From Neocallimastix lanati (nom. inval.) (taxonomy: Eukaryota > Neocallimastigomycota > Neocallimastigomycetes > Neocallimastigales > Neocallimastigaceae): a stretch of DNA of 64,000 nt. Location: assembly GCA_016946835.1 (NCBI GenBank), contig JACVTC010000201.1, positions 132,501-196,500 on the forward strand, read 5' to 3'. Below, in pieces: positions 50,691 through 64,000 of the stretch; the stretch's first letter is position 1, and each line of letters starts with the position of its first letter. Below the pieces are notes generated by a model that had not been told where the DNA came from, did no database searches, and saw only the letters and a list, made by a program, of their open reading frames with translations. A program made the translations under genes and the position numbers.

Positions 50691-51261
50691 AAATAAAAGT
50701 TAACAGTTAAAGTTAAAATAAATTAATTTAATTTAATTTAATCTTAAAATATTTTTTTTTTAAAAAAAGAATTTTTTTCTAAAGAAAAAGTTTTAAATTC
50801 AAAAATTCAACTATTCAAAAACCTTTCATAATAAATTATACTTATTATTATTTATATACTTTATTTTTACATAATAAATATGTTAAATTAAAAGAAAACA
50901 ATTATATAAAAATTTTACAAATAATGAATTTAAATTTTTTATTTATAATTTTAGATATTTATTATTTAATTTTTCTTTTCTTTCTTTTTTTCTTTCTTTT
51001 TTTTTTTTTTTTTTTTGGATTATGACAATTAAAAAAATAAAGAACAATGAGTGAATGATGAATTACTATTTTTTTTTTAATAATTAATTTTGTAAATTTG
51101 ATACAAATATTAAGTGGATCATAATTACTTTATGATAAACTTGTAAATTAGTAATGATAGTAATTAGCTGTAACAGTAATTGATAAATTGATTCTTTTTT
51201 TTTTTTTTTTTTTCTTTTTTAATTTTTTGAGTTTAAAAATATGATATTACTTTTAAATAAG

Positions 51262-51634
51262 AGTACAATTAGTAGCCAGCAATGGTCTTTGTTCAATAGG
51301 TTCAAATCGAATCGTACTACTACTACCAAGAGCGTCAATGCTGAAGAAACAGTAAGACAGGCCAGCAGGGCTAGCGCAACCAATGAAGATCATAATTTTG
51401 TATCTTAAAATTATGATTAACATTGCGAAGTCAAAATTAATTATTATACTTCAGTATAATAATGCCCTTGTGAAGTCTTACAAATATTAATTAAATGAAA
51501 CTAGAATATATTATACCATTATTTTATTTTATTTTGTGTTTTATTTTTTGTTTATTTTTTTATCTTTTTTTATTACTTTATTACATGTATTTTATCAAAT
51601 ATTTAATTAATAAAGATGAAACAAGTTTGCTGCC

Positions 51635-51678
<44 letters not shown>

Positions 51679-51684
51679 CAATTA
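51262..51684 (+). mobile_element. Complete SINE-like retroposon with target-site duplication
   Basis: Flanked by the direct repeat AGTACAATTA (51262-51271 and 51675-51684). It starts GTAGCCAGCAATGG, has a B-box match GGTTCAAATC at about 51300, an AT-richer body and an A-tail of about 36 (51640-51675). The A-box is approximate and close to the B-box. Inverted repeats ATCATAATTTT/AAAATTATGAT (about 51389-51417) can fold. It encodes no protein. Confidence 0.75.
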
Positions 51685-51714
51685 ATAAATTGAAATTATT
51701 ATAAATAAAATTAA

Positions 51715-51882
51715 TTTTTTTTTTTAACGACCGTAGCAGGATTTCTCCCCAGCTGCACATTTATAGACACACAATGGTTTATTACTGGAGCCCTTATTTA
51801 ACTTCCTACTAAGTAGGTGGTGCTGTCTCTGCTGGACTCAAAGCTTACGCCTTAACAGCAAGGATAAAACCTGGAAGGGTAA
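51715..51882 (-). mobile_element. Short SINE-like retroposon
   Basis: On the minus strand it starts CCAGGTTTTATCCTTGCTGTTA, close to the head of SINE copies 2 and 3, has GGCGTAAGCTTTGAGTCC where the others have the box B region, and ends GCTACGGTCGTTA followed by an A-tail of about 11. The tail end resembles GCTGCCGTTA(A)n of the neighbour. Confidence 0.5.
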
Positions 51883-52322
51883 TATAATTAAGTATAGTAA
51901 AAAAAAATTATAATTAAAAAAATTTTATAATAATTTTACATTAATTAACCTAATTTTCAAGTTACGAGGATGACCACTCTTATTAAAGTAATTTATCTGT
52001 GGCATATGTCAATTAAAAGTTAATAGTTAACTATAATTATAATTTAAAAGTAATTTTTATTATTATTATTTGTGGCTTCTTATGTGGCTTAAAATTAAAT
52101 AGTAAATTTAATTTATTTTTTTTTTTAACCAACCAGAAATTTCTTTTTCATAATTATTTAAAAATATATACTTTTATACTTTTTTTTAATACAAAATTAA
52201 GAGTAGGGATTTTAAACAATAATTTTGTTTTAATTGGAAAGATAATTATATAAAAAACAAAAAATAAAAATAATTTTTATTAATAAAAATATTATAAATT
52301 AATAAAATATTAGTGTTTAAAA

Positions 52323-54278
52323 ATGGAGATGAATATGGAAGCCGAAGAATTTCATGGAATTTTTCAATTTGCAGCTGATATTGATGATGATGATGATTTT
52401 TTCACACAAACTGTTAGTAAAGAAAAGAGAGCTCTTGAAAGAATGAAAAAAGAAAATTCAATAGCTACATATAGGCCATTTTTTTTGACTGGGGTATGCC
52501 TTTAAAATATTACTTATTTAGTATATATATATATATATCTTTTTTTTTTTTTTTATTGAACAATTTTATTTTTTATAAATATAATAAATTTTTAATTTAA
52601 TGTTATTCAAGTCAACAATTATAGATTTATGAAATAAATAATTTGTTATATTCAAATATATATTTTTAAAATAAAATAAACAATAAATATTAATTAAATA
52701 TAAATCTAATTATAATCCATATATATGTATATTGTAAAAAAAAAAAGGGATATAATATACCAATAGAAAACATTTCAGATGTATTTTTTGGTTCTAAACA
52801 TGGACCTAATACTGTTAAACAAGCAATTGAATGGTACTATTCAGTTATGAAAATGAAAGATAATAATTTTTTAATTAAAGGACAAACTCAAAATATACCA
52901 TTATATAATGAAATTTCATATCAATATATAAAAGATTGCTGTGATAAATATTTAGAATGTAATAAAAAACATGGAAAATATATTAATGAACGTGAAATTT
53001 TAGAAATTTCAATTAGATGTCTAATTCAAGTAATAATATAAATATGTATATATATTTTACTAAAATTTTTAACTTCATAAATTAATAAATTCAAAAATAT
53101 ATATGAATGAAATTATTATGATTTTTAATGTGAAATAATATATATATTAATCTTTATATAGCAGGATCGTATTTATGAAATTATGCCATACGTTGAAAAA
53201 TTGGTAATTGTTAATTGATATTTTATATAAAATTATGTAAATTTTGAAAATTTAAATTTTAAAATTATTAATATATTAAATTTTATATATACAATTTTTT
53301 TTTTTAAAAAAAAAATTAAAATAAACATATATTATTGTATCCATTTATTTTTAATATATATATATATATATATTTTATTTTTATTTTTATTTTTATTTTT
53401 ATTTTTATTTTTATTTTTATTTTTATTTTTATTTTTATTTTTATTTTTATTTTTATTTTTATTTTTATTTTTATTTTTATTTTTATTTTTATTTTTATTT
53501 TTATTTTTATTTTTATTTTTATTTTTATTTTTATTTTTATTTTTATTTTTATTTTTATTTTTATTTTTTTTTTTTTTATATTTATTTATTATTATATTAC
53601 CGAATTTCAATAAATAATTATATCAATGATATTAATAAAATAATATAATTAATATATCTATACTTTAAAATTTTTTTAATCTTGAAATTTTAATAGGATC
53701 CAAAAGAACCTGGATTATTTGCGTTTTCAGCAAAATGCTACTATCTGCTAAAACAATATTCAAAATCTTTAGAAGTTCATCAAAAATATTGTGATCTTAG
53801 AAAAAATGATTATATGTCATGGATTGATATGGCAAACATCTTTAAGGATATTAATAATTTTGTTATGAATAAAATGTTTAAATTAAAACATGATATTCCA
53901 GACCTTTATCGTTTAATGTATATTATTTGCTTTGTTAAAGCTTATAAGTTACTTAAAGCAAATAAGATTAGTAAAAAAACAGAATATTGGAATTCTGTTG
54001 TCGATAAAGAATTAAATCCTATGCAAAAAATTATTGATGAAAATCCAAATTATGAAGAAATTGTTGAACAAACTTTAGTAATATCACAAGAGACTCTTGA
54101 AGAAAAAATTAAAGAATTTAATAAAACCCTTAATGATTTATGTAATGAAGAGGAGATTCAACGTTTAAGTCTTCCAAAAGAACAAATTGAATGGATAATA
54201 AAACATGGTAAAGTTACAATAAGAGAAAGTGATCTTAATGATGATGAAAATGAAGCTAGTTGTTTAAATATTTATTAA
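52323..54278 (+). CDS. TPR-like protein of unknown function
   Basis: I join four exons: 52323-52493, 52748-53029, 53165-53203 and 53697-54278, all phase 0, giving 357 residues. The first acceptor is an AG inside an A-run with no pyrimidine tract; a more typical AG at 52778 breaks the frame, so that junction is uncertain. The start ATG follows TTTAAAA and gives an acidic N-terminus with D-I-D-D-D-D-D. In exon 4, residues ~168-205 (GLFAFSAKCYYLLKQYSKSL, then NDYMSWIDMANIF) have tetratricopeptide helix-pair spacing. The C-terminal third is helical and charged (ISQETLEEKIKEFNKTL). No signal peptide or membrane segment. The layout recalls TPR subunits of multiprotein complexes such as TFIIIC, but I see no specific match. 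Intron 3 holds a long TTTTTA array. Confidence 0.7.
53372..53566. repeat. TTTTTA hexanucleotide array inside an intron
   Basis: About 32 perfect copies of TTTTTA in the third intron (53204-53696) of the TPR-like gene. As a multiple of three it leaves both strands open, creating spurious Phe-Ile and Asn-Lys frames. Confidence 0.95.
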
Positions 54279-54607
54279 TTTAGTTTTACTTATTAAATAA
54301 TAATAATAATAATAACTAATAATAACTGTAAAAGATAGAAAAAAAAACTACTTTTATATTTTAGATAAATTTGTTTCAGTAATTATTACTCTTAATAGAA
54401 ATTTTTATTTATTAAGAAGTATTTTATTAATTCTTTAAACTTAATTATTCATTATTCATATAAAAATCATAATAAAATTTAAAGATATATTAAAGTTTCT
54501 ATTAATAGTTTAGTATTATATATAATCATGCTTCCAAGATTTTTTTATTGTGAAAAATAATTAAGATTGTATTTCATATTTAATAAAAAATATCATATTT
54601 AAATAAT

Positions 54608-54651
<44 letters not shown>

Positions 54652-54851
54652 AAACTTTGGTATATATTTATATTTAAAGTAGAATAATTCAAGCCCATAT
54701 TTTTATTTCTAATAAAATTAAATAAATATACAATAATATTGTAAAAGTAATGGTAGATCAAAATAATTAATAAACTATTATTTTAATTCTTGAAACAAAA
54801 AAGAATTAATAATAAAAGAATTTCTATTAAAAATACTATATTAGGAGGTTT
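54279..54851. other. AT-rich intergenic DNA
   Basis: The 3' flank of the TPR-like gene, with a T-tract at 54610-54644. No feature. Confidence 0.6.
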
Positions 54852-55073
54852 TGTTAGAATTAAAGTTTAATACTGGCCTTTTATATTATTAAAAGTAAAT
54901 ATTACAATAAATATATGATAATATATGGCGCATAGTAATATATTTAAATTTTGTAAAATCATGTATTAAAATTTGTATTGATTTATGTAGAATATATTAA
55001 AACAATAATATGAAAAATATTGACAAAACAGAATTTGATAAAGTAATCTTAAGATTAATTTCAATTATTTACA
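54852..55073 (+). repeat. 5' LTR of copia relic 2
   Basis: 222 bp from TGTTAGAATTAAAG to ATTATTTACA. It shares its start, the block ATTTTGTAAAATCATGTATT and its end with 57327-57517. Confidence 0.8.
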
Positions 55074-55076
55074 AAA

Positions 55077-55091
55077 GATTAAGAATCTCAT
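55077..55091 (+). promoter_or_regulatory. Primer-binding site (half-tRNA-Lys type)
   Basis: GATTAAGAATCTCAT, one base different from the word at 903 and 28336, three bases after the LTR end. Confidence 0.65.
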
Positions 55092-55734
55092 TTGGATTTA
55101 TAAAAAAAGCATAAAAATGTTTTTAAATAACCAAATTCATATTTAAAAATTGATCAATCATAATAAAGGATTTAATTTGATATTTTGTAATAAAACTATG
55201 ACATCAAAAATCCAATATCTACAAAAACCGTTATAACTTACTAAAATTAAAAAAAAATTGATTCGTGATTTGGTGAATTATACTTATTATTAAGCATATA
55301 TCACTTAGGAAAGTATACATCAGAGGAACAAATTAAAAAGTTCCAATAAAAGATGTTCCAGAAGGTAAATTAAGTGAATATAAAGTAAGACCAACAATTT
55401 TTTATATGGTTTATGATAAAAATGTGGATGATAAAATGTTTGATGAAAATACAAAAACAAAGTCATTAATTTCAAATAGTTTTGGAAGTAATTAAAAATC
55501 TAAAATAAATTTAATCACAAGTACTACCTATGAAATGTATCAAATAATGCATAAAACTTGTGAAAACTTCAATGGTGAAAAGAAAAGTTTATTATTGGAT
55601 GAATTAAATAATATAATCTTTTATAATATAATCTTTTACGATAAAAATAGTTCAACAGCTGGATAGATTAAAAGATTATCAATAGTTTTGTCCATAATCT
55701 AGGAAACTTAAATGATGAATTTAGTTTTTGAATT
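55092..55734 (+). pseudogene. Decayed copia gag (relic 2)
   Basis: Pieces such as KTCENFNGEKKSLLLDELNN (about 55556-55615) resemble the UBN2-type copia Gag region. Stops and frameshifts are frequent. It ends abruptly at the gypsy fragment. Confidence 0.6.
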
Positions 55735-56256
55735 TCATGTGGTTCTTAATGTTCATAAAACTGAAGGTAGGCATTCATCTACTCCTGTTCGTTTTCGATT
55801 AAAAAATTTTTTTCAATTTCTCGATTTTTGGTTTCTATCATTCTGTTTGATTGTAGGTGGTGTGGTATAACAAAATGAATCCAAGATACGTATAAGTCCA
55901 TTATTATTTTTGTTATTTCTAAAATAAATGAGTTTCAATTATCTGTAATTATTATTTCTGGAGGTCTATGCCTAGAAAATACTTCTATTAAGAATAGAAA
56001 TTCTTCTGATGAAGTATTTTGAATTATTTTGGCCTCTGGCCATTTAGTAAAATAATCTACTAATCTAATTATATGTTTATTTCCTTTTTTTGTTTCCTGT
56101 AACGGACTAATAATATCCAATATGACTATGGTTAAAGGCATTTCCACTGGTTTAATGTTATCTTCGGTGTTGTTGAGTAGTGGTTTTGGCCTGAAGAGCT
56201 GGTTTAAAGTTCCATCAGGATATAATGAAGGTAAAGGAGGATATTCAATGTTAAAT
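55735..56256 (-). pseudogene. Ty3/gypsy integrase fragment nested in copia relic 2
   Basis: The minus strand encodes the integrase core start: PVEMPLTIVILDIISPLQET, then HIIRLVDYFTKWPEA and PPEIIITDN (56160-55940). A broken YHTT-Y-N-Q-T-E segment follows at about 55860-55830. The first catalytic Asp region (LDI-I-SPL) and the second (TDN) are visible. It lies opposite in strand to the copia frame, which stops at its left edge and resumes at its right edge. Confidence 0.8.
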
Positions 56257-57326
56257 AAAGCTTTATATATGGACTTAAACAAAGCAGAAGGGCATGGAAT
56301 GAAAAATTGAATGATACATTAATTAGATTTAATTTTAAAAGACTACTCAATAATCCATGTGTACATGTAAAAAAGGGTAAATATAATAAAATTATTTGTC
56401 TCTTAGACGTATAATTGGATTATATCCTAATAACAGATGAAGACAATAAAATTATAAAAATAAAGGAATTATTAAATAAAAATATTAAATTAGCTAATTT
56501 AATTTTTGCTTGCTATATAATAGGTATAAAATTAAAAAGGTACAATGATAGATATTTATTACAGTAAATAAATTATTTAAAAAACATACTCGAAAAATTT
56601 AATGTGACAAATTGTAAACTCATTTCAACAACAATACCTATAACAAATGAAAATTTAAGAAGAAAACAAAAAATAAAAATTAATACAGACAAGCTATCAT
56701 TTGACTATTATATTTCGTCAAATAAACTAAGCCAGATATTTTATTTTATGTAATAACAGCATCTAGAAAATCAAATAGTCTAAATTTGGAAGATAAGACA
56801 AATATTAAAAGAGTTTTTAAATATTTAAAAGGTAATTCAAATTATGGAATTAAATTTACTAAAGATGACACTCTAAATAATTATGCTGATGCGGAATACT
56901 ATGATGGAAACAAAAAAACAAGGAAATCAACTTCCATATTTGTCATCAAAATTGGAAATGGATCTACCAGCTGGTAATCTAAGTTTCAAAATTGTATTGG
57001 GTTATCTATAGTAGAAAGTAAATATGCGATATCAGAATGTGAAAAAAAAGATTTATAGTATAAAAAAAAATATTTTTAGAGAATTGAATATAGATTTCTA
57101 CAATTTAATTATTTATATTGATAATCAAGTAGCAATATACAATTGTGACAATGAAGCAATTAATTCTAAGTCTAAACAAAATGATTTAAAATATCATAAA
57201 ATTAGAGAATTAGAAAGAAATAAAATTATTAACTTGAAATATATAAAATCAGGATTGAACCTCGCTGACGGATTTACTAAATATTTCAATGGTCCATTAA
57301 TGTCTAAGTTTAAAATAATATAGGAA
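56257..57326 (+). pseudogene. Decayed copia reverse transcriptase and RNase H (relic 2)
   Basis: It resumes at GLKQSRRAWNEKLNDTLI (about 56270-56325), the conserved LYGLKQxxRAWN motif. A degraded YVDD region follows (about 56405-56440: LDYILITDED). RNase H runs from 56740 with KGNSNYGIKF, YADAEYYDGNKKTRKSTS and SAWYS-like text, and ends LKYIKSGLNLADGFTKYFNG (about 57236-57295). The best intact parts are 56786-56977 and 57024-57323. Confidence 0.85.
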
Positions 57327-57517
57327 TGTTAGAATTATTGATTTTTTAAATAATAAATATATAATAAAATGTGGAGCATGTTATTAAAAATTTTAAAATT
57401 TATAAAATCATGCATTAAAGTTTTGTATTGATTCATGTAGATATAAAAATAATAATTTGAGAAGTATTAATAATAAAACAAAATTTAACAAAATTAAGTT
57501 AATTTCAATTATTTACA
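57327..57517 (+). repeat. 3' LTR of copia relic 2
   Basis: 191 bp from TGTTAGAATTATTG to ATTATTTACA. It is shorter than the 5' LTR by internal deletions. No convincing target-site duplication is seen. Confidence 0.8.
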
Positions 57518-57613
57518 GAAGATTATTGTATTAAATTAAAAAAAAAACAATTTTAAAAAATCTGTCACTTATCTTTTTTTTTTATTTATTATATTTTATT
57601 TTACTATATTATA

Positions 57614-57647
<34 letters not shown>

Positions 57648-58454
57648 TTTTTTAAATATTTAAATATTTATAAAATATATATACATTTATTCTTTATTAA
57701 AGAAAAATAATGATATTGTATTATACATATTAATAATAAATTTTATTACTTTTTCCATTTTTCAATATATATATATATATTAATTGATAAAGGATTGCAT
57801 ATCATATTAGACATTATTTTAAATGTATAGTAAATAGTTAAAAATTAAAATATATAATATATAAATTAATGATTATTATTTGTATACTGATTCAATGATT
57901 CAATAATAAAAGCTAAAAGAAAAAAAAAATTGAAAATAAAAATAAAAATAAAATTTCTGAAAATTGTATAAACAACCATATTAAATAATTAATAAATAAA
58001 GTGAAATAAACTGTTAAACAATTTTCATTTATTCTGAATTAAATTAAAATTAAAGTATTAAAATTTAAAAATTTTATATTATGTATTAATTTTTAATACT
58101 ATATAATTTTTATTTTATCTTATTTTAAAATAATTTATTATCTTTTAAAAAAAGTATAAATGCTTAAAATAAATAATTAATATATATATATTATTAAATA
58201 AATAAGTTTTAAAGTAATTTATTAATGAATTTATATAATAGTTATAAATTATTTTTCATTGTTAGGATTATCAAAGACTTAATTTATTAACAATTATTAT
58301 TAAATTAAGATAAAATAATTATACCATTAATTAAATTTGTAATATATAATAATAATAGTTATAATAATAATTAAATATTAAATATTTAATTAAAAAAAAA
58401 AAAAAAAAATTAATATTTTAAAAAAGTAGTAGTATTCAAATTTATCATCGAAGA

Positions 58455-58485
<31 letters not shown>

Positions 58486-58490
58486 CTTCA
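57518..58490. other. AT-rich DNA upstream of the Asn-rich gene
   Basis: (AT)n plus T-tract at 57610-57653, A-tracts at 58392-58409 and 58460-58485, the latter just before the start codon. No gene. Confidence 0.6.
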
Positions 58491-61609
<3,119 letters not shown>

Positions 61610-62253
61610 ATATATTTATTTATTTATTTATATTTATTTATTTATATTTTTTATTTATTGAATATATTATTTTTATAATAATAATAAAATTAAAATAATA
61701 AAAATAAAATAAATTAAAAATAAAAATATTAAATAATAAAAATAAAGTAAATTATTAATTGAAATATTAACAAAAGCAATAATAATATTAATAAAAAAAA
61801 TAAAAATAATTATTATTATAAACTATGGAAATAATATATGATTTTTTTTCCATGGTTAACATTTTTTTTTTTTTTTTTTTTTGATAGTTGAAAAAAAAAT
61901 ACTATGATTCATGTAAATTAAAATTTAAATTAAAAAATTTTTTTTATAATTTACAACTATGAGTAAAAGTTTAATTTATTAAATTAATTTATGTATATAT
62001 ATAAACACAATTTTTTTTTTATTTTTATTCTTATTTTAATTTTAATTTTTATTTTAATTTTTATAATTTTATTTTTCCTAATAATTTTAAAAATTGAAAT
62101 TAAATTTATTAATTTATATTTAATCTATTAAATTATTTTGTTTTATTTTACTATATTTTAGAACACTTTATTATTAATTATATTAATAATGCATACTTTT
62201 TATATATACTTTTACATGGTAATACATATACTAATAAACGATTGAACCATATC
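61610..62253. other. AT-rich intergenic DNA between convergent units
   Basis: The 3' flank of the Asn-rich gene and the outer flank of the copia element. T-tract at 61861-61882. No gene. Confidence 0.6.
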
Positions 62254-62427
62254 TGTATCACATTAACAATCAATCATATATTTATATGATCTAGCCATAA
62301 ACATTAGATACAAAAAATACAATACATAAATTATACATATATTTAATCTAATACTTATACATAAAATATATTACTAATAGCTATAATTAATATTAAGCTT
62401 TAATAAATAATTCATAATATTTTAACA
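62254..62427 (-). repeat. 3' LTR of copia element 3 (outer end tentative)
   Basis: On the minus strand a purine tract (ACTTTAGGGGGAA) precedes TGTTAAAATATTATG, so the LTR starts at 62427. The outer end is placed at ...GATACA (62254) only because it fits a CA end; the other LTR is outside the window, so the length cannot be confirmed. Confidence 0.5.
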
Positions 62428-62449
62428 TTCCCCCTAAAGTTTAATATGG

Positions 62450-64000
62450 TTAAAACTTGGTAAGTATGGATTCTCTGAATTTAGTCATTAATGTATTATT
62501 GAGGTATTTAGTAAAACCATCAGCTAAGTTCACATTTGTACTAATATGTTTCAGTCTTATATCACCCTTTATAATCAAGTCCCTAATATGGTGATATTTA
62601 ATGTCAATATGTTTTGATTTAGGGTTTATTGTTTGATTGATACAATTCTGAATAGCAGCTTTATTATCTGTTTTTATTTCTGCATATTTTATGTTCATAT
62701 TAAGTTCTTTAAAAATATTTTTATACCATAAACAATGTTTTGCACATTCATCTATAGCATAATATTCGCTTTCCATAGTAGAAGTTGATACACAATTTTG
62801 TAGTTTTGAATACCAACTTGTTGGTGCTCCATTCATCATGATTATATACCCTGTTGTTGACTTCCTAGTTTCAGTGTCTCCGCCATAATCTGCGTCAACA
62901 TAAATGTCAAATGTATTACTATTTTTAAATTTTAAACCATATCTAGGATGACCTTTTAAATACCTGAAAATTTTTATAACATTAATCCAATCTTCTAAAT
63001 TCGGATTACTTGTGCGTCTAGAAGCTTTATTAACAGCAAATAGTATATCCGGCCTAGTACATCCAACTAAGTATAACAAACATCCTATAGCTTGCCTATA
63101 TAGATTTACATCAAACCTTTTTTTCGTAATTCTTCATTTATTATTGGCACCATATTTGAACATGGTGTATATTTTTCAATATTAAATCTTTTTAAAATAT
63201 CTTTAAGATATTTTTCTTGATGGATTAAGTAACCATCATTTTGTTTTTCAAATTTAAAACCTATCATATAATCTGCCTTACCTACATCAGTAATATTAAA
63301 TTTACTTTTTATGCATTCTTTAGCTTTTAATATTTCATCTTTAATACCGGTTATGAGAATATCATCTACATAAACAGCCAATAAGCAAATTACATTACCT
63401 TCTCTATTCTTTTTCACATAAACGCATGGTTCACTTTTTAATCTAATGAAGTTGAATTCTGTCATCACTTCATTAAATGTATTATTCCAGGCACGTCCAG
63501 CTTGCTTCAGTCCATAGAGAGTTTTATTCAGTTTCCAATATTTTTTCTTATAATTATCATCTCCTTCTGGTGCTTCCATGTATATTTCTTCTTCCAAGTC
63601 AGCATTTAAGTATGCTGCTTTCACATCTAATTGATGTATTTCGTAATTATTTTGCGCGGCATAAGATGATAATATTCTTAGGGAATCTTGTCTAAGTGTT
63701 GGAGAGAAGGTATATGTATAGCCCGTACCTTCTATTTGAGTAAACCCGCAAGCAACAAGTCTAGCTTTTCTTTTTATTATGTTTCCTTGAGAATCTTGTT
63801 TATAAGTAAATACCCACCGTGTAGTTATTATATTTGCATTGGAAGGAACCTTATTTACTAATTTGTACACTTTTAGACTTCTCATATTCTCCAATTCATT
63901 ATTTACTGCTTTTAACCATTCTAATTTGTCCCTTTTCTTATAAATATCATTAAATTGTTGTGGTTCTCTTAATTCTAATTCTGAATAGTATGTTACCTTT
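62450..64000 (-). CDS. Ty1/copia reverse transcriptase and RNase H, partial, one frameshift
   Basis: A 3' part of copia pol that runs off the window at 64000. From 64000 to 63106 the frame encodes the RVT_2 reverse transcriptase: RWVFTYKQD, KARLVACGFTQ, QLDVKAAYLNADL, TLYGLKQAGRAWN and the catalytic VYVDDILITG. It stops at 63106. RNase H continues in another frame from about 63120 to 62450: DVNLYRQAIGCLLYLVG, TRPDILFA, YVDADYGGD, RKSTTGYI, STMESEYYA and LADGFTKYL. The change of frame falls at a run of seven A (CGAAAAAAAGG at 63118-63128). Apart from that, no stop is present, so this is the youngest retroelement here. The single indel could be real decay, a sequencing slip or, less likely, a programmed shift. 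Confidence 0.9.

Noticed and set aside
51495-51704. 69-codon frame ending in poly-Lys
   Set aside because: Lies inside a non-coding retroposon and runs through its A-tail and target duplication.
53332-53613. Long open frames on both strands (Phe-Ile and Asn-Lys repeats)
   Set aside because: Produced entirely by the TTTTTA array in an intron of the TPR-like gene.

Overview
The window looks like nuclear DNA of an anaerobic gut fungus (Neocallimastigomycota, the Piromyces/Neocallimastix/Anaeromyces/Orpinomyces group). This is inferred from extreme A+T richness in non-coding DNA, dense (TAA)n, (TTTA)n and poly(A/T) tracts, short AT-rich GT-AG introns, Asn-rich low-complexity protein, a fungal homocitrate synthase (alpha-aminoadipate lysine pathway), many Ty1/copia relics and genes of bacterial type. 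Dictyostelids share the base composition, but lysine synthesis through homocitrate argues for a fungus. No ribosomal or mitochondrial marker is present to settle the genus.

Layout. 0.4-5.6 kb: a MITE-like repeat, then an LTR-flanked unit (about 775-5608) that has a primer-binding site, polypurine tract and 3' LTR but no recognisable gag-pol; it carries a broken papain-fold cell-wall hydrolase-like gene and long non-coding DNA with short repeated motifs. 6.5-6.9 kb: a tRNA-derived SINE. 8-9.4 kb (-): an intact serine-recombinase-like gene whose catalytic domain has lost its arginines and whose DNA-binding domain is duplicated. 11-11.8 kb: a 56-bp minisatellite and a TTTA satellite. 12.1-15.8 kb: a decayed copia element. 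16.4-19.6 kb: MITE- and SINE-like repeats. 21.8-23.1 (-) and 31.1-32.3 kb (+): two homocitrate synthase genes, identical wherever compared, arranged head-to-head 8 kb apart, with a diverged copy of the non-coding LTR unit between them. 33-36.5 kb: LINE relics. 36.7-39.0 kb: MITE, TAA satellite, SINE. 41.5-43.5 kb (-): a three-exon gene for a single-pass membrane protein with an SH3 domain. 47-51.9 kb: satellites, SINEs and a relic of an AAA-ATPase-like/PD-(D/E)XK gene. 52.3-54.3 kb (+): a four-exon TPR-like gene. 54.85-57.5 kb: a copia element interrupted by a gypsy integrase fragment. 58.5-61.6 kb (+): a three-exon Asn/Ser-rich gene that looks like two genes until phase-matched introns join it. 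62.2-64.0 kb (-): the 3' part of a better-preserved copia element running off the window.

The probable host genes are the two homocitrate synthases, the SH3 membrane protein, the TPR protein, the Asn-rich protein and perhaps the recombinase-like protein. They do not form a pathway together. The rest is transposon debris and simple sequence. The observations most worth following are the two synthase copies whose identity stops near the start and stop codons, the arginine-less recombinase with duplicated DNA-binding domain, and the coding-poor LTR family with its captured hydrolase.
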